Source: Pseudomonas putida
GTDB lineage: Bacteria > Pseudomonadota > Gammaproteobacteria > Pseudomonadales > Pseudomonadaceae
Assembly (NCBI GenBank): GCA_041879295.1
Contig: CP047152.1
Location: 1,741,501-1,805,500, forward strand
Direction of reading: 5' to 3'
DNA: 64,000 nucleotides
The translations under genes and the position numbers were made by a program. Positions 36,384 through 48,100 of the stretch are shown here, one piece after another (the first letter of the stretch is position 1; each line of letters starts with the position of its first letter). Under the pieces are notes generated by a model. The model saw only the letters and a program-made list of their open reading frames with translations. It did not search any database and had not been told where the DNA came from.

Positions 36384-36668
36384 TTAGTCGCGGTACTCGC
36401 ACAGGTAGGCCGTATCCACCGCCACTTTCAGCTGGAACTTGCTGTCGGCGGCAACATTGAACTTGTCGCCTGCCTTGAAGGTTTCCCAGTTGTCGCTACC
36501 TGGCAGTTTCACGGTCAGCGCGCCCGATACCACATGCATGATCTCGCGCTTGGCAGTGCCGAATTCGTATTCGCCCGGAGCCATGACGCCGACAGTGGCC
36601 GGGCCTTCTTCGCCCGAGAATGCGATCGACTTGACGGTGCCGTTGAAGTACTCGTTGACCTGGAACAT
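36384..36668 (-). CDS. ppnP: Pyrimidine/purine nucleoside phosphorylase
   Basis: A 94-residue cupin-fold enzyme that cleaves nucleosides with phosphate to base and ribose-1-phosphate. The sequence [40 protein letters not shown] and [17 protein letters not shown] is the PpnP (DUF1255/YaiE) pattern at full length. ATG 36668 gives the family size; longer frames upstream are out of keeping. Confidence 0.95.
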   Translation of the reverse strand: MFQVNEYFNGTVKSIAFSGEEGPATVGVMAPGEYEFGTAKREIMHVVSGALTVKLPGSDNWETFKAGDKFNVAADSKFQLKVAVDTAYLCEYRD

Positions 36669-36742
36669 GGGCGACTCCTGAAAAGAGGTGATGAAAAAGG
36701 GCTGGCCAGTATGCCCAAGCCCACAGGCCTCGTCATCTGCTT

Positions 36743-37294
36743 TCAGGGGCTGTTGGCGGGCAGGGTCAACGGTAATAGCCGCGCCGTGTTGCGCGCATCT
36801 TCCAGGGCCCTGTGCTGTTGCCCGCAAAAGTGCATGCCGGCCAGTTGCAGGGCGCCGTTCAGGCCGGTGGGGCGCTGCAGATGGCGGGCCTTGGCAAAGC
36901 GTTGCTTGAGGTTGATGTGCGGCAATGTGCGCAGCAGGCTGTCGAGGCTGTGCTGCTGCCACTCCTGGTGCAATTGCTGGCGGTCGTAGTCGCCCCAGCT
37001 GACCCAGGCCTGAAGCTGCCCGCGGTGGTGCCCCAGCCAGCGCTCGAAGCTTGCCCACACCTCGCGAAACGGCGCGGCGTTGTCCACGTCGGCCTGGCTG
37101 ATGTGGGTCAGCTCACGGCAGAACGGGGTAAGCTGCGGCCGCCGCCGTGGCTTTACAAAACGCTGGAAATGGTCGACCTCGCGGCCTTCGCGGGTAACCA
37201 GGCTTGCGCCAATTTCAATGACTTCCATCTCTGTGACCGGCCACCCACCATCGTCGGTGGTGGCTTCCAGGTCGATCACCAACCAATGGCCCAT
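36743..37294 (-). CDS. DEDDh-family 3'-5' exonuclease (ERI-1/KapD-like)
   Basis: The 183 residues show the four acidic residues of the DEDD exonuclease fold: D8 and E10 in [10 protein letters not shown], an Asp in [12 protein letters not shown] (third), and the His-x4-Asp in [15 protein letters not shown] (DEDDh). The block [11 protein letters not shown] matches ERI-1-like enzymes. It probably trims RNA or DNA 3' ends; its natural substrate is not known. ATG 37294 has the usual start [12 protein letters not shown]. Confidence 0.88.
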   Translation of the reverse strand: MGHWLVIDLEATTDDGGWPVTEMEVIEIGASLVTREGREVDHFQRFVKPRRRPQLTPFCRELTHISQADVDNAAPFREVWASFERWLGHHRGQLQAWVSWGDYDRQQLHQEWQQHSLDSLLRTLPHINLKQRFAKARHLQRPTGLNGALQLAGMHFCGQQHRALEDARNTARLLPLTLPANSP

Positions 37295-37456
37295 ACCAGG
37301 CTCCCTTGCAGATCCTGCTAGAGCGTAGCCAATGTCTGGGCATACGGCATCCTATGGCATTTTGCCGCCTGCTTTGGCACAAAGAGCAGACGCCAGTAGT
37401 TGTGCCGCCCCTGGAAAACGCCTAGCTTAGGCGCATACAGGCATAAACCGTGATGA

Positions 37457-38266
37457 GTGTCCGTCTTGACTCCAGTGCCCGGCCTCAAGGCCTTGTCCAC
37501 CCTGATGCTGCTGGCCGTGTTCTGGTTGGCGGCACCGGTATGGGCTGGCGAAGCGGTCGAAGTGAAGATTGGCGCGGCCCATTTCCCGCCTTACACGGTG
37601 CGCCCCGAGCAAGGCGCCGATACCGGTTTGCTGCCGCAGTTGGTCAATGCACTCAACCGGGCGCAGCAGCACTATCACTTCGTTCTTGTGCCTACGTCTA
37701 TCCAGCGGCGCTTCGGTGACTTCCAGCAGGGCCGCACCGACATGGCAATTTTCGAGAACCCACAATGGGGCTGGGAGCAAATTGCTCATCAGGCCGTGGA
37801 CATGGGCCTGGAAGATGCCGAAGTGTTCGTTGCCCGTCAGGCAAATGGCAATGATCCACATTACTTCGATGACCTGCGCGGTAAACGCCTGGCATTGTTC
37901 AACGGCTACCACTACGCGTTCGCCGGCTTCAACGCTGACCCGAATTACCTGCGCAAGACATACAACGCGACCCTGACCTATTCCCACGACAGCAACCTGC
38001 TGATGGTGCAGGCCGGCCGCGCCGATATCGCCCTGGTCACGCGCTCCTACCTCAGCGATTTCCTGGCACGCAACCCGGCGAGCAGGGCTCAGCTGGTGCC
38101 TTCGCAGCGCATTGACCAGGTCTATCACCACTACGCCTTGCTGCGCCCAGAGGCGCCTATTGACGAGCAGTCGTTCGCTGCCCTGCTGCGTGGCCTGCGT
38201 GACAGTGGTGAGCTGGCGCGGATCTTCGACCCCTACCGCATCACAGTCAGCACGCGCAGGCCTTGA
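37457..38266 (+). CDS. Periplasmic solute-binding protein, family 3
   Basis: A 269-residue secreted protein with signal sequence ending LAAPVWAGE, then VKIGAAHFPPYTVRPEQGAD and GLLPQLVNALNRAQQHYHF, the opening of bacterial extracellular solute-binding proteins of family 3. The lobe hinge and second lobe appear complete (GKRLALFNGYHYAFAG; QAGRADIALVTRSYLSDF). The GTG at 37457 is assumed; I see no good ribosome site, and a shorter form from ATG 37505 is less likely because it shortens the signal peptide. No transporter partner is adjacent. Its place next to pvdS is usual in P. putida. Confidence 0.8.
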   Translation: MSVLTPVPGLKALSTLMLLAVFWLAAPVWAGEAVEVKIGAAHFPPYTVRPEQGADTGLLPQLVNALNRAQQHYHFVLVPTSIQRRFGDFQQGRTDMAIFENPQWGWEQIAHQAVDMGLEDAEVFVARQANGNDPHYFDDLRGKRLALFNGYHYAFAGFNADPNYLRKTYNATLTYSHDSNLLMVQAGRADIALVTRSYLSDFLARNPASRAQLVPSQRIDQVYHHYALLRPEAPIDEQSFAALLRGLRDSGELARIFDPYRITVSTRRP

Positions 38267-38306
38267 TTCCCGCCCGATGGCATCGTAGATGTTGTCGAAG
38301 AGTAAC

Positions 38307-38837
38307 TCAGGCTTGCCGGTTGGCGGTCTTGCGGCAATGCACCAATGCATCGCGAATCATGAAGTTGACCAAGGTCGGTGACACCCCCAGTTCCTTCGCA
38401 ATGTCCTTCTGCGGTACGCCATGCAGGCGGTACATCTCGAACGCATAGCGGGTACGTTGCGGCAGCTCGTTCAGCGCCTGGGCAATGTCGTCCAGTGCGG
38501 CAAGGTTGATATGGGTCGCTTCGGGCGAGGCATTCTGGATAACCACATTCAGGCCTTCCTCCTCGCTGCCGGAGTACTTCAGCTCCATTGTCTGCTTGCG
38601 GTAGTGGTCGATCGCAAGGTTGCGCACGATCTGGAACAGGTAGCTCAGCTGCGCCTTGAATGACGAGGTGATCTGCGGGGCAGCACCGAGCCGGAAGAAG
38701 GCGTCCTGCACCACATCCTCGGCGCGGGAGCGGCAGCCAGTGATGCGGGCAGCGATCTTGACCAGGATGTTGCGGTTGTCGACGAAGGCCTGCAGTAATG
38801 GTGAATCGCACTTACTTGTGGATAGTTGTTCCGCCAT
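38307..38837 (-). CDS. pvdS: ECF sigma factor for pyoverdine synthesis (PvdS/PfrI)
   Basis: An iron-starvation sigma factor that directs RNA polymerase to pyoverdine genes. The 176 residues have the ECF arrangement: region 2 (FVDNRNILVKIAARITG, then RAEDVVQDAFFRLG and LSYLFQIVRNLAIDHYRK) and region 4 (LNELPQRTRYAFEMYRLHGV then KDIAKELGVSPTLVNFMIRD). ATG 38837 with AAGG upstream matches PvdS; a longer frame starts within the promoter region. A Fur-box-like site lies 82-100 bases upstream, so expression should be repressed by iron. Confidence 0.95.
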   Translation of the reverse strand: MAEQLSTSKCDSPLLQAFVDNRNILVKIAARITGCRSRAEDVVQDAFFRLGAAPQITSSFKAQLSYLFQIVRNLAIDHYRKQTMELKYSGSEEEGLNVVIQNASPEATHINLAALDDIAQALNELPQRTRYAFEMYRLHGVPQKDIAKELGVSPTLVNFMIRDALVHCRKTANRQA

Positions 38838-38918
38838 GGAAATCACCTTGTCACAGAGAGGAAAGGAGGCACCCAAAGCTGGGAAGCTTCCTACGACGTG
38901 CGACAAATTATGTAGAAT

Positions 38919-38937
38919 GATAATGATTGTCAAATGC
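38919..38937 (-). promoter_or_regulatory. Fur-box-like site between pvdS and pvdL
   Basis: GATAATGATTGTCAAATGC matches the first half of the Fur consensus (GATAATGAT) exactly and the second half loosely. It lies 82 bases upstream of pvdS, where iron repression by Fur is known for this gene in related species. Confidence 0.7.
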
Positions 38938-38942
38938 GAAAC

Positions 38943-38966
38943 TAAATTATTATTGCGTGTTGCTGT
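38943..38966 (+). promoter_or_regulatory. Candidate PvdS-dependent (iron-starvation) promoter for pvdL
   Basis: TAAAT at 38943-38947 is followed after 16 bases by TGT at 38964-38966, close to the IS-box form TAAAT-N16-CGT used by PvdS. It lies about 180 bases upstream of pvdL. The second element has one mismatch. Confidence 0.45.
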
Positions 38967-39145
38967 CCCAAGGGGGCATGCCCCCAGGTATGCCTCCAGC
39001 CTTCACGCAGCCCCACACCCTCGCCCCCGCTAATTTCTGCCCCCGTCCATCCGTTCCCCTGTGTACATCCCCGGTCGCCGCTCGCTGCCCGCCGCTGTTC
39101 GCGGCGCAGTCGGCACGCCCTAACAGACACTGGCAGGAACACCCC

Positions 39146-42100
39146 ATGACGGACGCCTTCGAACTCCCGCTCTCGCTGGTCCAGGCCCTGGCGCAACGCG
39201 CCGCGCAGACCCCGGACAGGATTGCTCTGCGCTTTCTCTCCGACGCCCCCGGCGAGCAGGCCGTGCTCAGCTACCGGGACCTCGACCAGCGTGCGCGCAC
39301 CATCGCCGCTGCCTTGCAGGCGCGTGCCAGCTTCGGTGACCGTGCCGTGTTGCTGTTCCCCAGCGGGCCGGATTACGTGGCGGCGTTCTTCGGTTGCCTG
39401 TACGCAGGCGTGATCGCGGTGCCGGCTTACCCGCCGGAGTCCGCGCGCCAGCATCATCAGGAGCGTTTGCTGTCGATCATCGCCGACGCCGGGCCGCGCC
39501 TGCTGCTGACCGTGGCGGCGCTGCACGACCACCTGCAAGGCCTGGAGGTGCTTGCGGCAGACGACACGCCCGAGTTGCTGGCCGTGGACGGCCTGGACCC
39601 GGCGCTGGCCGCGACCTGGCGTGAGCCCGCACTCAAGGGCGAGGACATCGCCTTCCTGCAGTACACCTCCGGTTCCACCGCGCTGCCCAAGGGCGTGCAG
39701 GTCAGCCATGGCAACCTGGTGGCCAACGAGCAACTGATCCGCCAAGGCTTCGGCATCGACCTCAATCCCGACGACGTGATCGTCAGCTGGTTGCCGCTAT
39801 ACCACGACATGGGGCTGATCGGCGGCCTGTTGCAGCCGATCTTCAGCGGTGTGCCCTGCGTGCTGATGTCGCCAGGGTTCTTCCTGGCCCGGCCGCTGCG
39901 TTGGTTGCAGGCCATCAGCGACTACGGTGGCACCATCAGCGGCGGGCCCGACTTTGCCTACCGCCTGTGCAGCGAGCGGGTGAGCGAGGCTTCGCTGGCC
40001 GGGCTCGACCTGAGCCGCTGGCGCGTAGCCTATTCGGGCTCCGAGCCAATCCGCCAGGACAGCCTGGCCACCTTTGCCGACAAGTTCCAGGCCTGCGGTT
40101 TCGACCCGCACAGCTTCTTCGCCAGTTATGGCCTGGCCGAAGCCACCTTGTTCGTCAGCGGCAGCCGCCGTGGACAGGGTATCCCCGCGCTTGAGCTGGA
40201 TGCCAAAGCCTTCGCCGCCAACCGCGCCGAACCCGGCACTGGCAGCGTGCTGATGAGTTGCGGCTTCCCGCAGCCGGGGCACGCGATACGCATCGTCGAG
40301 CCGCAACAACTGCAAGTGCTGGGCGACAACCAGGTGGGGGAAATTTGGGCAGGCGGCCCGAGCATCGCCCTGGGCTACTGGCGCAACCCAGAAGCCAGCG
40401 CTCGCACCTTCGTCGAAATGGATGGCCAGACCTGGCTGCGTACCGGCGACCTGGGCTTCATGCGTGAAGGCGAGGTATTCGTCACCGGGCGCCTGAAAGA
40501 CATGCTGATCGTGCGTGGGCAGAACCTTTACCCGCAAGACCTGGAGAAAACCCTCGAACGTGAAGTGCAGGTGCTGCGTAAAGGCCGGGTGGCGGTGTTC
40601 GCCGTCGAGCATCAAGGCGAGGAGGGCATCGGTGTCGCGGTGGAGGTCAGCCGCAACGTGCAAAAGGCACTCAAGCCCCAGGACCTGATCAAGACCCTCC
40701 GGCAGGTCATCGCCGATGCCTGCCGGCAGGCCCCCGCCGTGGTCCTGTTGCTGAACCCCGGCGCGCTGCCGAAGACCTCCAGCGGCAAGTTGCAACGCGC
40801 TGCCTGCCGCCTGCGCATGGACGATGGCAGCCTCGACTGCTATGCCCGTTTCCCTGAGGCAAGCGAAGCCGGTGCCGGTGCAACCGCTGGCGATGAGCTG
40901 CAAGCACGCATCGCGGGTGTGTGGCGCGAGATCCTCAAGGTAGAGGCGGTGGTCGCGGACGACCACTTCCTGTTGCTGGGCGGTAACTCCATCGCCGCCA
41001 CCCAGGCGACAGCGCGCCTGGCCGATGAGTTGGGTATCGACCTGAGCCTGCGCATGCTGTTCGAGGCGCCGGTACTGGCCGACTACAGCAAGGCCGTGGC
41101 ACAGGTCATCGCCGATGGCGCCGCAGGCACCGCAGCCATCACCACGCTGGAGCGCGCCCAGGCGTTGCCCCAGTCGCTGGCGCAAAACCGCTTGTGGCTG
41201 CTTTGGCAGTTGGATCCGCAATCAGCGGCCTACAACATTCCCGCCGGCTTGCACCTGCGCGGCGAGCTGGATGTCGACGCTCTAAAAGTGGCCTTCCAGG
41301 CACTGGTGGCGCGCCATGAATCGCTGCGTACCGTGTTCAGCGAAGAGAATGGCCAGGCGCTGCAGCGTATCCTGCCGCAACAACCGTTCAGCCTGCACCG
41401 CCTGGACCTTGAAGGGCACTCGCCCGAGCAGGTTGCCGCGCAGCGTGAAACCGAGGCCCGCCAGCCGTTCGACCTCTCCCAGGGCCCGTTGCTGCGGGTG
41501 ACCCTGGCGCGGCTGGACGATGAAGACCATCAACTGTGGGTGACTTTGCACCACATCGTCGCTGATGGCTGGTCGCTGAACATCCTCCTCGATGAGTTCG
41601 CCAAACTGTATGCCGCCCACTGCCAGGGCCTGGAGGCCAACCTGGCGCCGCTGCCCCTGGGTTACGCCGACTACGGCAGTTGGCAGCGGCAATGGCTGGC
41701 TGAAGGCGAAGCCGAGCGGCAGCTGCAGTATTGGCAGGCGCGCCTGGGCGATGAACTGCCGGTGCTCGACCTGTGCACCGATCATCCACGTGCCAGCCAG
41801 CGCGACCATCGCGCCGCCCGTTTCAGCCTCAAGGTGCCGGCCATGCTTACTGAAGCGCTCAAGGGCCTTGCCCGCGAGCAGCAGGCCAGCCTGTTCATGG
41901 TCCTGCTGGCAGGTTGGCAGGCGCTGCTGCACCGCTACAGCGGCCAGCCCGATATCCGCGTCGGTGTGCCCAATGCCAACCGCCCGCGTATGGAAACTCA
42001 GGGCTTGGTCGGTTTTTTCATCAATACCCAGGTGCTGCGCGCGCAATTCGATGGCCGTCTGTCGTTCGCACAGTTGCTGGCCCAGGTCCGTCAAGCCACC

Positions 42101-45100
42101 CTGGAAGCCCAGGCCAACCAGGACCTGCCATTCGAGCAGTTGGTCGAAGCCTTGCCAGAGGCCCGTGAGCAAGGTCTGTTCCAGGTCATGTTCAACCACC
42201 AGCAACGCGACCTGTCAGCCCTGCGGCGTCTGCCGGGGCTGTTGGCCGAAGAGCTGCCGTGGCACAGCCGTGAAGCCAAGTTCGACTTGCAGTTGCACAG
42301 TGAGGAAGACCATCTGGGCCGCCTGAGCCTGGCCCTCGACTACGCCGCGGAGCTGTTCGAAGCCAGCACCGTCGAACGTCTGGCCCATCACCTGCTGGTC
42401 CTGCTGGAACAGGCGTGTGCCGCGCCGCAGCAGGCGCTGGGAGAGGTGCAATTGCTGGATGAGCACGGCCGTGCGCAGCTGCTGGGTTGGGGCCAGGCAG
42501 AGGCCGCCGCAGCGCAGCACCTGTTGGTCGAACAACTCAATGAGCAGGCACGCCTGACGCCGCAACGCACCGCCCTGATCTGGGACGGCGGCAGCCTGGA
42601 TTACGCCGGGCTGCACCAGCAAGCCAACCGGCTGGCGCACTACCTGCGTGACAAAGGCGTCGGCCCCGATACCTGTGTGGCCATTGCCATCGAGCGCTCG
42701 CCGCAATTGCTGGTTGGCCTGCTAGCCATTCTCAAGGCTGGCGGTGCCTACGTGCCGCTGGATGTCGATTACCCTGCCGAACGCCTGGCCTACATGCTGG
42801 CCGACTGCGACGCCCGTTTGCTACTGAGCCACAGCAGCCTGCTGGGCAAGCTGCCGCAGGTCGACGGTGTCAGCGCCATTGCCCTCGACCAGTTGCACCT
42901 GGACAGCTGGCCCAGCCATGCCCCCGGCCTGCACCTGCACGGCGACAACCTGGCCTACGTTATCTATACCTCCGGCTCCACCGGGCAGCCCAAGGGCGTA
43001 GGCAATACCCATGCGGCGCTGGCCGAGCGCCTGCAGTGGATGCAGGCGACCTATGTGCTGAATGACAGCGACGTGCTGATGCAGAAGGCGCCGATCAGTT
43101 TCGACGTCTCGGTGTGGGAATGCTTCTGGCCGTTGGTCACCGGCTGCAAGCTGGTGCTCGCTGGCCCTGGTGAACACCGCGACCCACAGCGTATCGCTGC
43201 CCTGGTGCAGGCCCATGGGGTGACCACGCTGCACTTTGTACCGCCGCTGTTGCAGGTGTTCGTCCAGGAGCCGCAGGCAGGTGCCTGCAGTAGCTTGCGC
43301 CGGGTGTTCTCGGGTGGCGAAGCGTTGTCCGCCACGCTGCGTGACCGCGTGCTGCAGGTGCTGCCGCAGGTGCAGTTGCACAACCGGTACGGCCCGACCG
43401 AAACCGCCATCAACGTCACCCACTGGCACTGCCAGGTGGCGGACGGTGAGCGCTCGCCCATCGGCCGCCCGCTGGGCAATGTGCTGTGCCGCGTGCTGGA
43501 CGATGAGCTGGAACTGAGCGCCCCCGGTGTGCCGGGCGAACTGTACCTCGGTGGCGCGGGCCTGGCCCGGGGTTACCTGGGCCGCCCCGGCCTCACTGCC
43601 GAGCGCTTCGTACCCCAGGCCGACGGCAATGGTCAGCGTCTGTACCGCAGTGGCGATCGCGCCCGCTGGCAGGTTCAGCTGGAGGCCCTGGAATACCTTG
43701 GCCGCCTCGACCAGCAGGTAAAGGTGCGTGGTTTTCGCGTCGAGCCAGAGGAAGTTCAGGCCTGCCTGCTGGCACAGGCGGGTGTGGAACAGGCGCTGGT
43801 GCTGATACACAAGGACGCCGTTGGCGCGCAACTGGTCGGCTATTACAGTGGCAGCGCCCAGCCTGCCGAGGTGCTGGCCGTGCTGGCTGAGCAATTGCCA
43901 GCCTACATGGTGCCGGCGCAACTCATCCCTTTGGCACAGATGCCCCTGGGCCCCAGCGGCAAGGTCGACCGCAAGGCACTGCCTGCTCCAGTGTGGCAGC
44001 AGCGTGAGCATGTCGAGCCACGAACCGAGCTGCAACAACAGGTCGCGGCCATCTGGCGCGACGTGTTGAATTTGCCGCGCATTGGCCTGCAGGACGACTT
44101 CTTCGCCCTCGGTGGTCACTCGTTGCTGGCGACTCAGATCGTTTCGCGCACCCGCCAGGCCTGCGATGTCGAGCTGCCGCTCAAGGCCCTGTTCGAAGCC
44201 AGCGAATTGGGCGCCTTCTGTGCCGAGATCGCCCACTTGCGCGCGGCCGGCGAGCGCAATCTGCAAGGTGCAATCGCCCGTGTCGACCGCCGTCAGGCGG
44301 TGCCGCTGTCGTACTCGCAGCAGCGAATGTGGTTCCTCTGGCAGATGGAGCCGGATAGCCCGGCGTACAACGTCGGCGGCATGGCACGCCTGCGCGGCAC
44401 CCTGCATATAGACGCTTTCGAGCGTGCGCTGCAGGCGCTGATCGTGCGCCACGAAACCTTGCGCACCACGTTCCCCAGCATCGACGGGGTGCCGTACCAG
44501 TGTGTGGCTGAAGACAGTGGCCTGCATCTCGACTGGCAAGACTTCAGTGCGTTGTCAGTCGATGCCCGCCAGCAACGTTTGCAACAACTGGCCGACGACC
44601 AGGCGCACCAGCCATTCGACCTGGAGCGTGGTCCGCTGCTGCGCGCCTGCCTGGTCAAGGCCGATGAGCGCGAGCACTTCTTCGTGCTGACGCTGCACCA
44701 CATCGTCACCGAAGGCTGGGCCATGGACATCTTCGCCCGCGAGCTGGGTGAGCTGTACGAAGCCTTTGTCGATGACCGCGAATCGCCACTGGCGCCGCTG
44801 CCGGTGCAGTACCTGGACTACAGCGTGTGGCAACGGCAATGGCTGGAAAGCGGCGAGGGCGCGCGCCAGTTGGCCTACTGGAAGGCTCGCCTGGGCGATG
44901 AACACCCGGTATTGGCCTTGCCCGCCGACCGCCCGCGGCCGGCTGTGCAAAGCCACCGTGGCGAGCTGTACCGCTTCGACCTCGACCCGGCCCTGGTCGC
45001 CCGCGTGCATGCCTTCAACAGCCAGCGCGGCCTCACTCTGTTCATGACCATGACCGCTACCCTGGCCGCCTTGCTGCACCGCTACAGCGGCCAGCGCGAC

Positions 45101-48100
45101 CTGCGCATCGGCGCGCCGGTGGCTAACCGCATCCGTCCGGAAAGCGAAGGGCTGATCGGCGCCTTCCTCAATACCCAGGTGCTGCGCTGCGAGCTGGACG
45201 GGCAGATGACCGCCGCGCAGTTGTTGGAGCAGATGCGTCAGGCCGCCATCGAAGGCCAGTCGCACCAGGACCTGCCGTTCGACCAGTTGGTGGAGGCCTT
45301 GCAGCCGCCGCGCAGCAGCGCCTACAACCCACTGTTCCAGGTGATGTGCAACGTGCAGCGCTGGGCTTTCCAGCAAAGCCGCAGCTTGGCCGGCATGCAG
45401 GTGGATTACCTGGTCAATGACGCCAGCGCCACCAAGTTCGACCTGTACCTGGAGGTGACCGACCTCGACGGTCGTCTGGGTTGCTGCCTGACCTACAGCC
45501 GCGACCTGTTCGACGAGCCGCGCATCGCGCGCATGGCCGAGCATTGGCAGCAACTGCTGGTCGGCCTGCTGGACAACCCGCAACAGCGCCTGTGCGAGCT
45601 GCCGATGCTGAGCAGCGCCGAGCAGCAGGTGCTGGTGGGCCAGTTGCAGGGCAAGCACGATTTCGACCTCGACCAGACCTTGCACGGCCTGTTCGCCGCC
45701 CAGGCCGCGCGTACGCCACAGGCTGGTGCGTTGACCTTTGCCGGCCAGCACATGACCTATGCCGAACTCGACCAACAGGCCAACCGCCTGGCCCGCGCCC
45801 TGCGCGAGCGTGGTGTCGGCCCGCAGGTGCGCGTGGGCCTGGCCCTGGAGCGATCGCTGGAAATGGTGGTTGGCCTGCTGGCCATCCTCAAGGCCGGCGG
45901 CGCTTATGTACCGCTCGACCCCGAGTACCCGCTCGACCGCCTGCGCTACATGATCGAAGACAGCCGCATCGGCTTGCTGCTGAGTCAGCGCGCGTTGCTG
46001 CAAGCCGTGGGCGAGCTGCCTGAAGGCGTGGCCAGCTGGAGCCTGGAAGACGATGCCGCCAGCCTGGCGGCCTACAGCGATGCGCCGCTGGACAACCTCA
46101 GCCTGCCGCAGCACCAGGCTTACCTGATCTACACCTCAGGCTCCACCGGCAAACCCAAGGGCGTGGTGGTCAGCCATGGCGAGTTCGCCATGCACTGCCA
46201 GGCGGTGATCGCCGCATTCGGCATGCGCAGCGATGACTGCGAACTGCATTTCTATTCGATCAATTTCGACGCTGCCAGCGAGCGCCTGTGGGCGCCGCTG
46301 CTGTGTGGCGCCCGTGTGGTGCTGCGCGCCCAAGGGCAGTGGGGTGCCGAGGAAATCTGCCAACTGGTGCGTGAGCAGCAGGTAAGCATCCTCGGTTTCA
46401 CCCCTAGCTACGGCAGCCAACTGGCCCAGTACCTGGGTGGGCAGGGCGAACAGTTGCCGGTGCGCTTGGTGATCACCGGCGGCGAAGCGCTGACCGGCGA
46501 GCACCTGCAACGCATCCGCCAGGCCTTCGTGCCACAGCTGTTCTTCAATGCCTACGGCCCGACCGAAACCGTGGTCATGCCGCTGGCTTGCCAGGCGCCA
46601 GAGGCCTTGCCAGCAGACCTTGGCAGCGTACCGATAGGCCGCGTCATCGGTAGCCGTACGGCCTACATCCTCGACGAGGATCTGGCTTTGTTGCCGCAAG
46701 GCGGCATTGGCGAGCTGTATGTCGGCGGTGCCGGCCTGGCGCAGGGTTACCATGACCGTCCAGGCCTCACTGCCGAGCGCTTTGTCGCCGACCCGTTCAG
46801 TGCCGAAGGCGGGCGCCTGTACCGTACCGGCGACCTGGTACGCCTGGGTACTGATGGCCTGGTGGAGTATCTCGGCCGTGCTGATCAGCAGGTAAAGATC
46901 CGCGGCTTCCGCATCGAGCTGGGTGAAATCGAGAGCCGCCTTCAGGCCCACGACGATGTCGACGAGGCCGTCGTGCAGGCGCTGGACTTGCCGGGCGGCA
47001 AGCAGTTGGTGGGCTACTTGGTGTGCAGGCAGGCCACCGGCGGTAGCGAGGCGCAAAACCTGCTGCGCGAAGCGGTGAAAGCCGATGCCCGCCAGCATCT
47101 GCCCGATTACATGGTGCCTGCGCACCTGGTGCTGCTCGACAGCCTGCCGCTGATGGGCAACGGCAAACTCGACCGCCGTGCGCTGCCGCTGCCGGACCTT
47201 GAGCAGGCGCGGCAGCAATACCAGGCCCCTGGCAATGAGGTGGAAGCACAGCTGGCGCAGATCTGGCGCGATGTGCTCAACGTTGCCCGGGTCGGCGTGC
47301 AGGACAATTTCTTCGAGCTGGGGGGCGACTCGATCCTGTCGATCCAGGTGGTCAGCCGCGCCCGGCAGGCCGGCTTGCAATTCACCCCGCGCGATCTGTT
47401 CCAGCATCAGACCATCCAGACCCTGGCGGCTGTGGTTCAGCTCAGCGAAGCCGTGAGCACGGTCGAGCAGGGCCTGCGCCAGGGGCAGGCCGGGCTGACG
47501 CCGATCCAGCACTGGTTCTTCGACAGTGACGTGCCAAAGCCGCAACACTGGAACCAGGCGGTGCTGCTGGAGCCGCGCCAACCCTTGGATGAGGCCACCC
47601 TAGAACAGGCGTTGGCTGCGCTGGTGCAGCACCATGACAGCCTGCGCCTGCGCTTCAGCGACGCCCAGGGCCGCTGGCAGGCCCAGTACGCGCAGCCTGG
47701 CGCCGAGCAACTGCTGTGGGGCGCCACTGTCGCCGATTTCAATGATTGTCAGGCACTTTACACCGACGTGCAGCGCAGCCTGGACCTGCAACAGGGGCCG
47801 CTGCTGCGCGCCTTGCTGGTGCGTGACGGGCAGGGCACTCAGCGGTTGCTGCTGGCGATTCATCATCTGGTGGTTGATGGCGTGTCCTGGCGGGTGCTGC
47901 TGGAAGACCTGCAGGCGCTGTACCGTGGCCAGCCTCTGCCGGCCAAGACCCACGCCGTCAGCGACTGGGCCGCGCGCCTGGTCAGCTACGCCGGCAGCGA
48001 TTCGCTGCGTGACGAACTGGCCTGGTGGCAAGGCCAGCTGGGCGGTGTGCGTCGCGAATTGCCGTGCGACCATCCGCAGGGCGGCAATTTGCATCGCGAC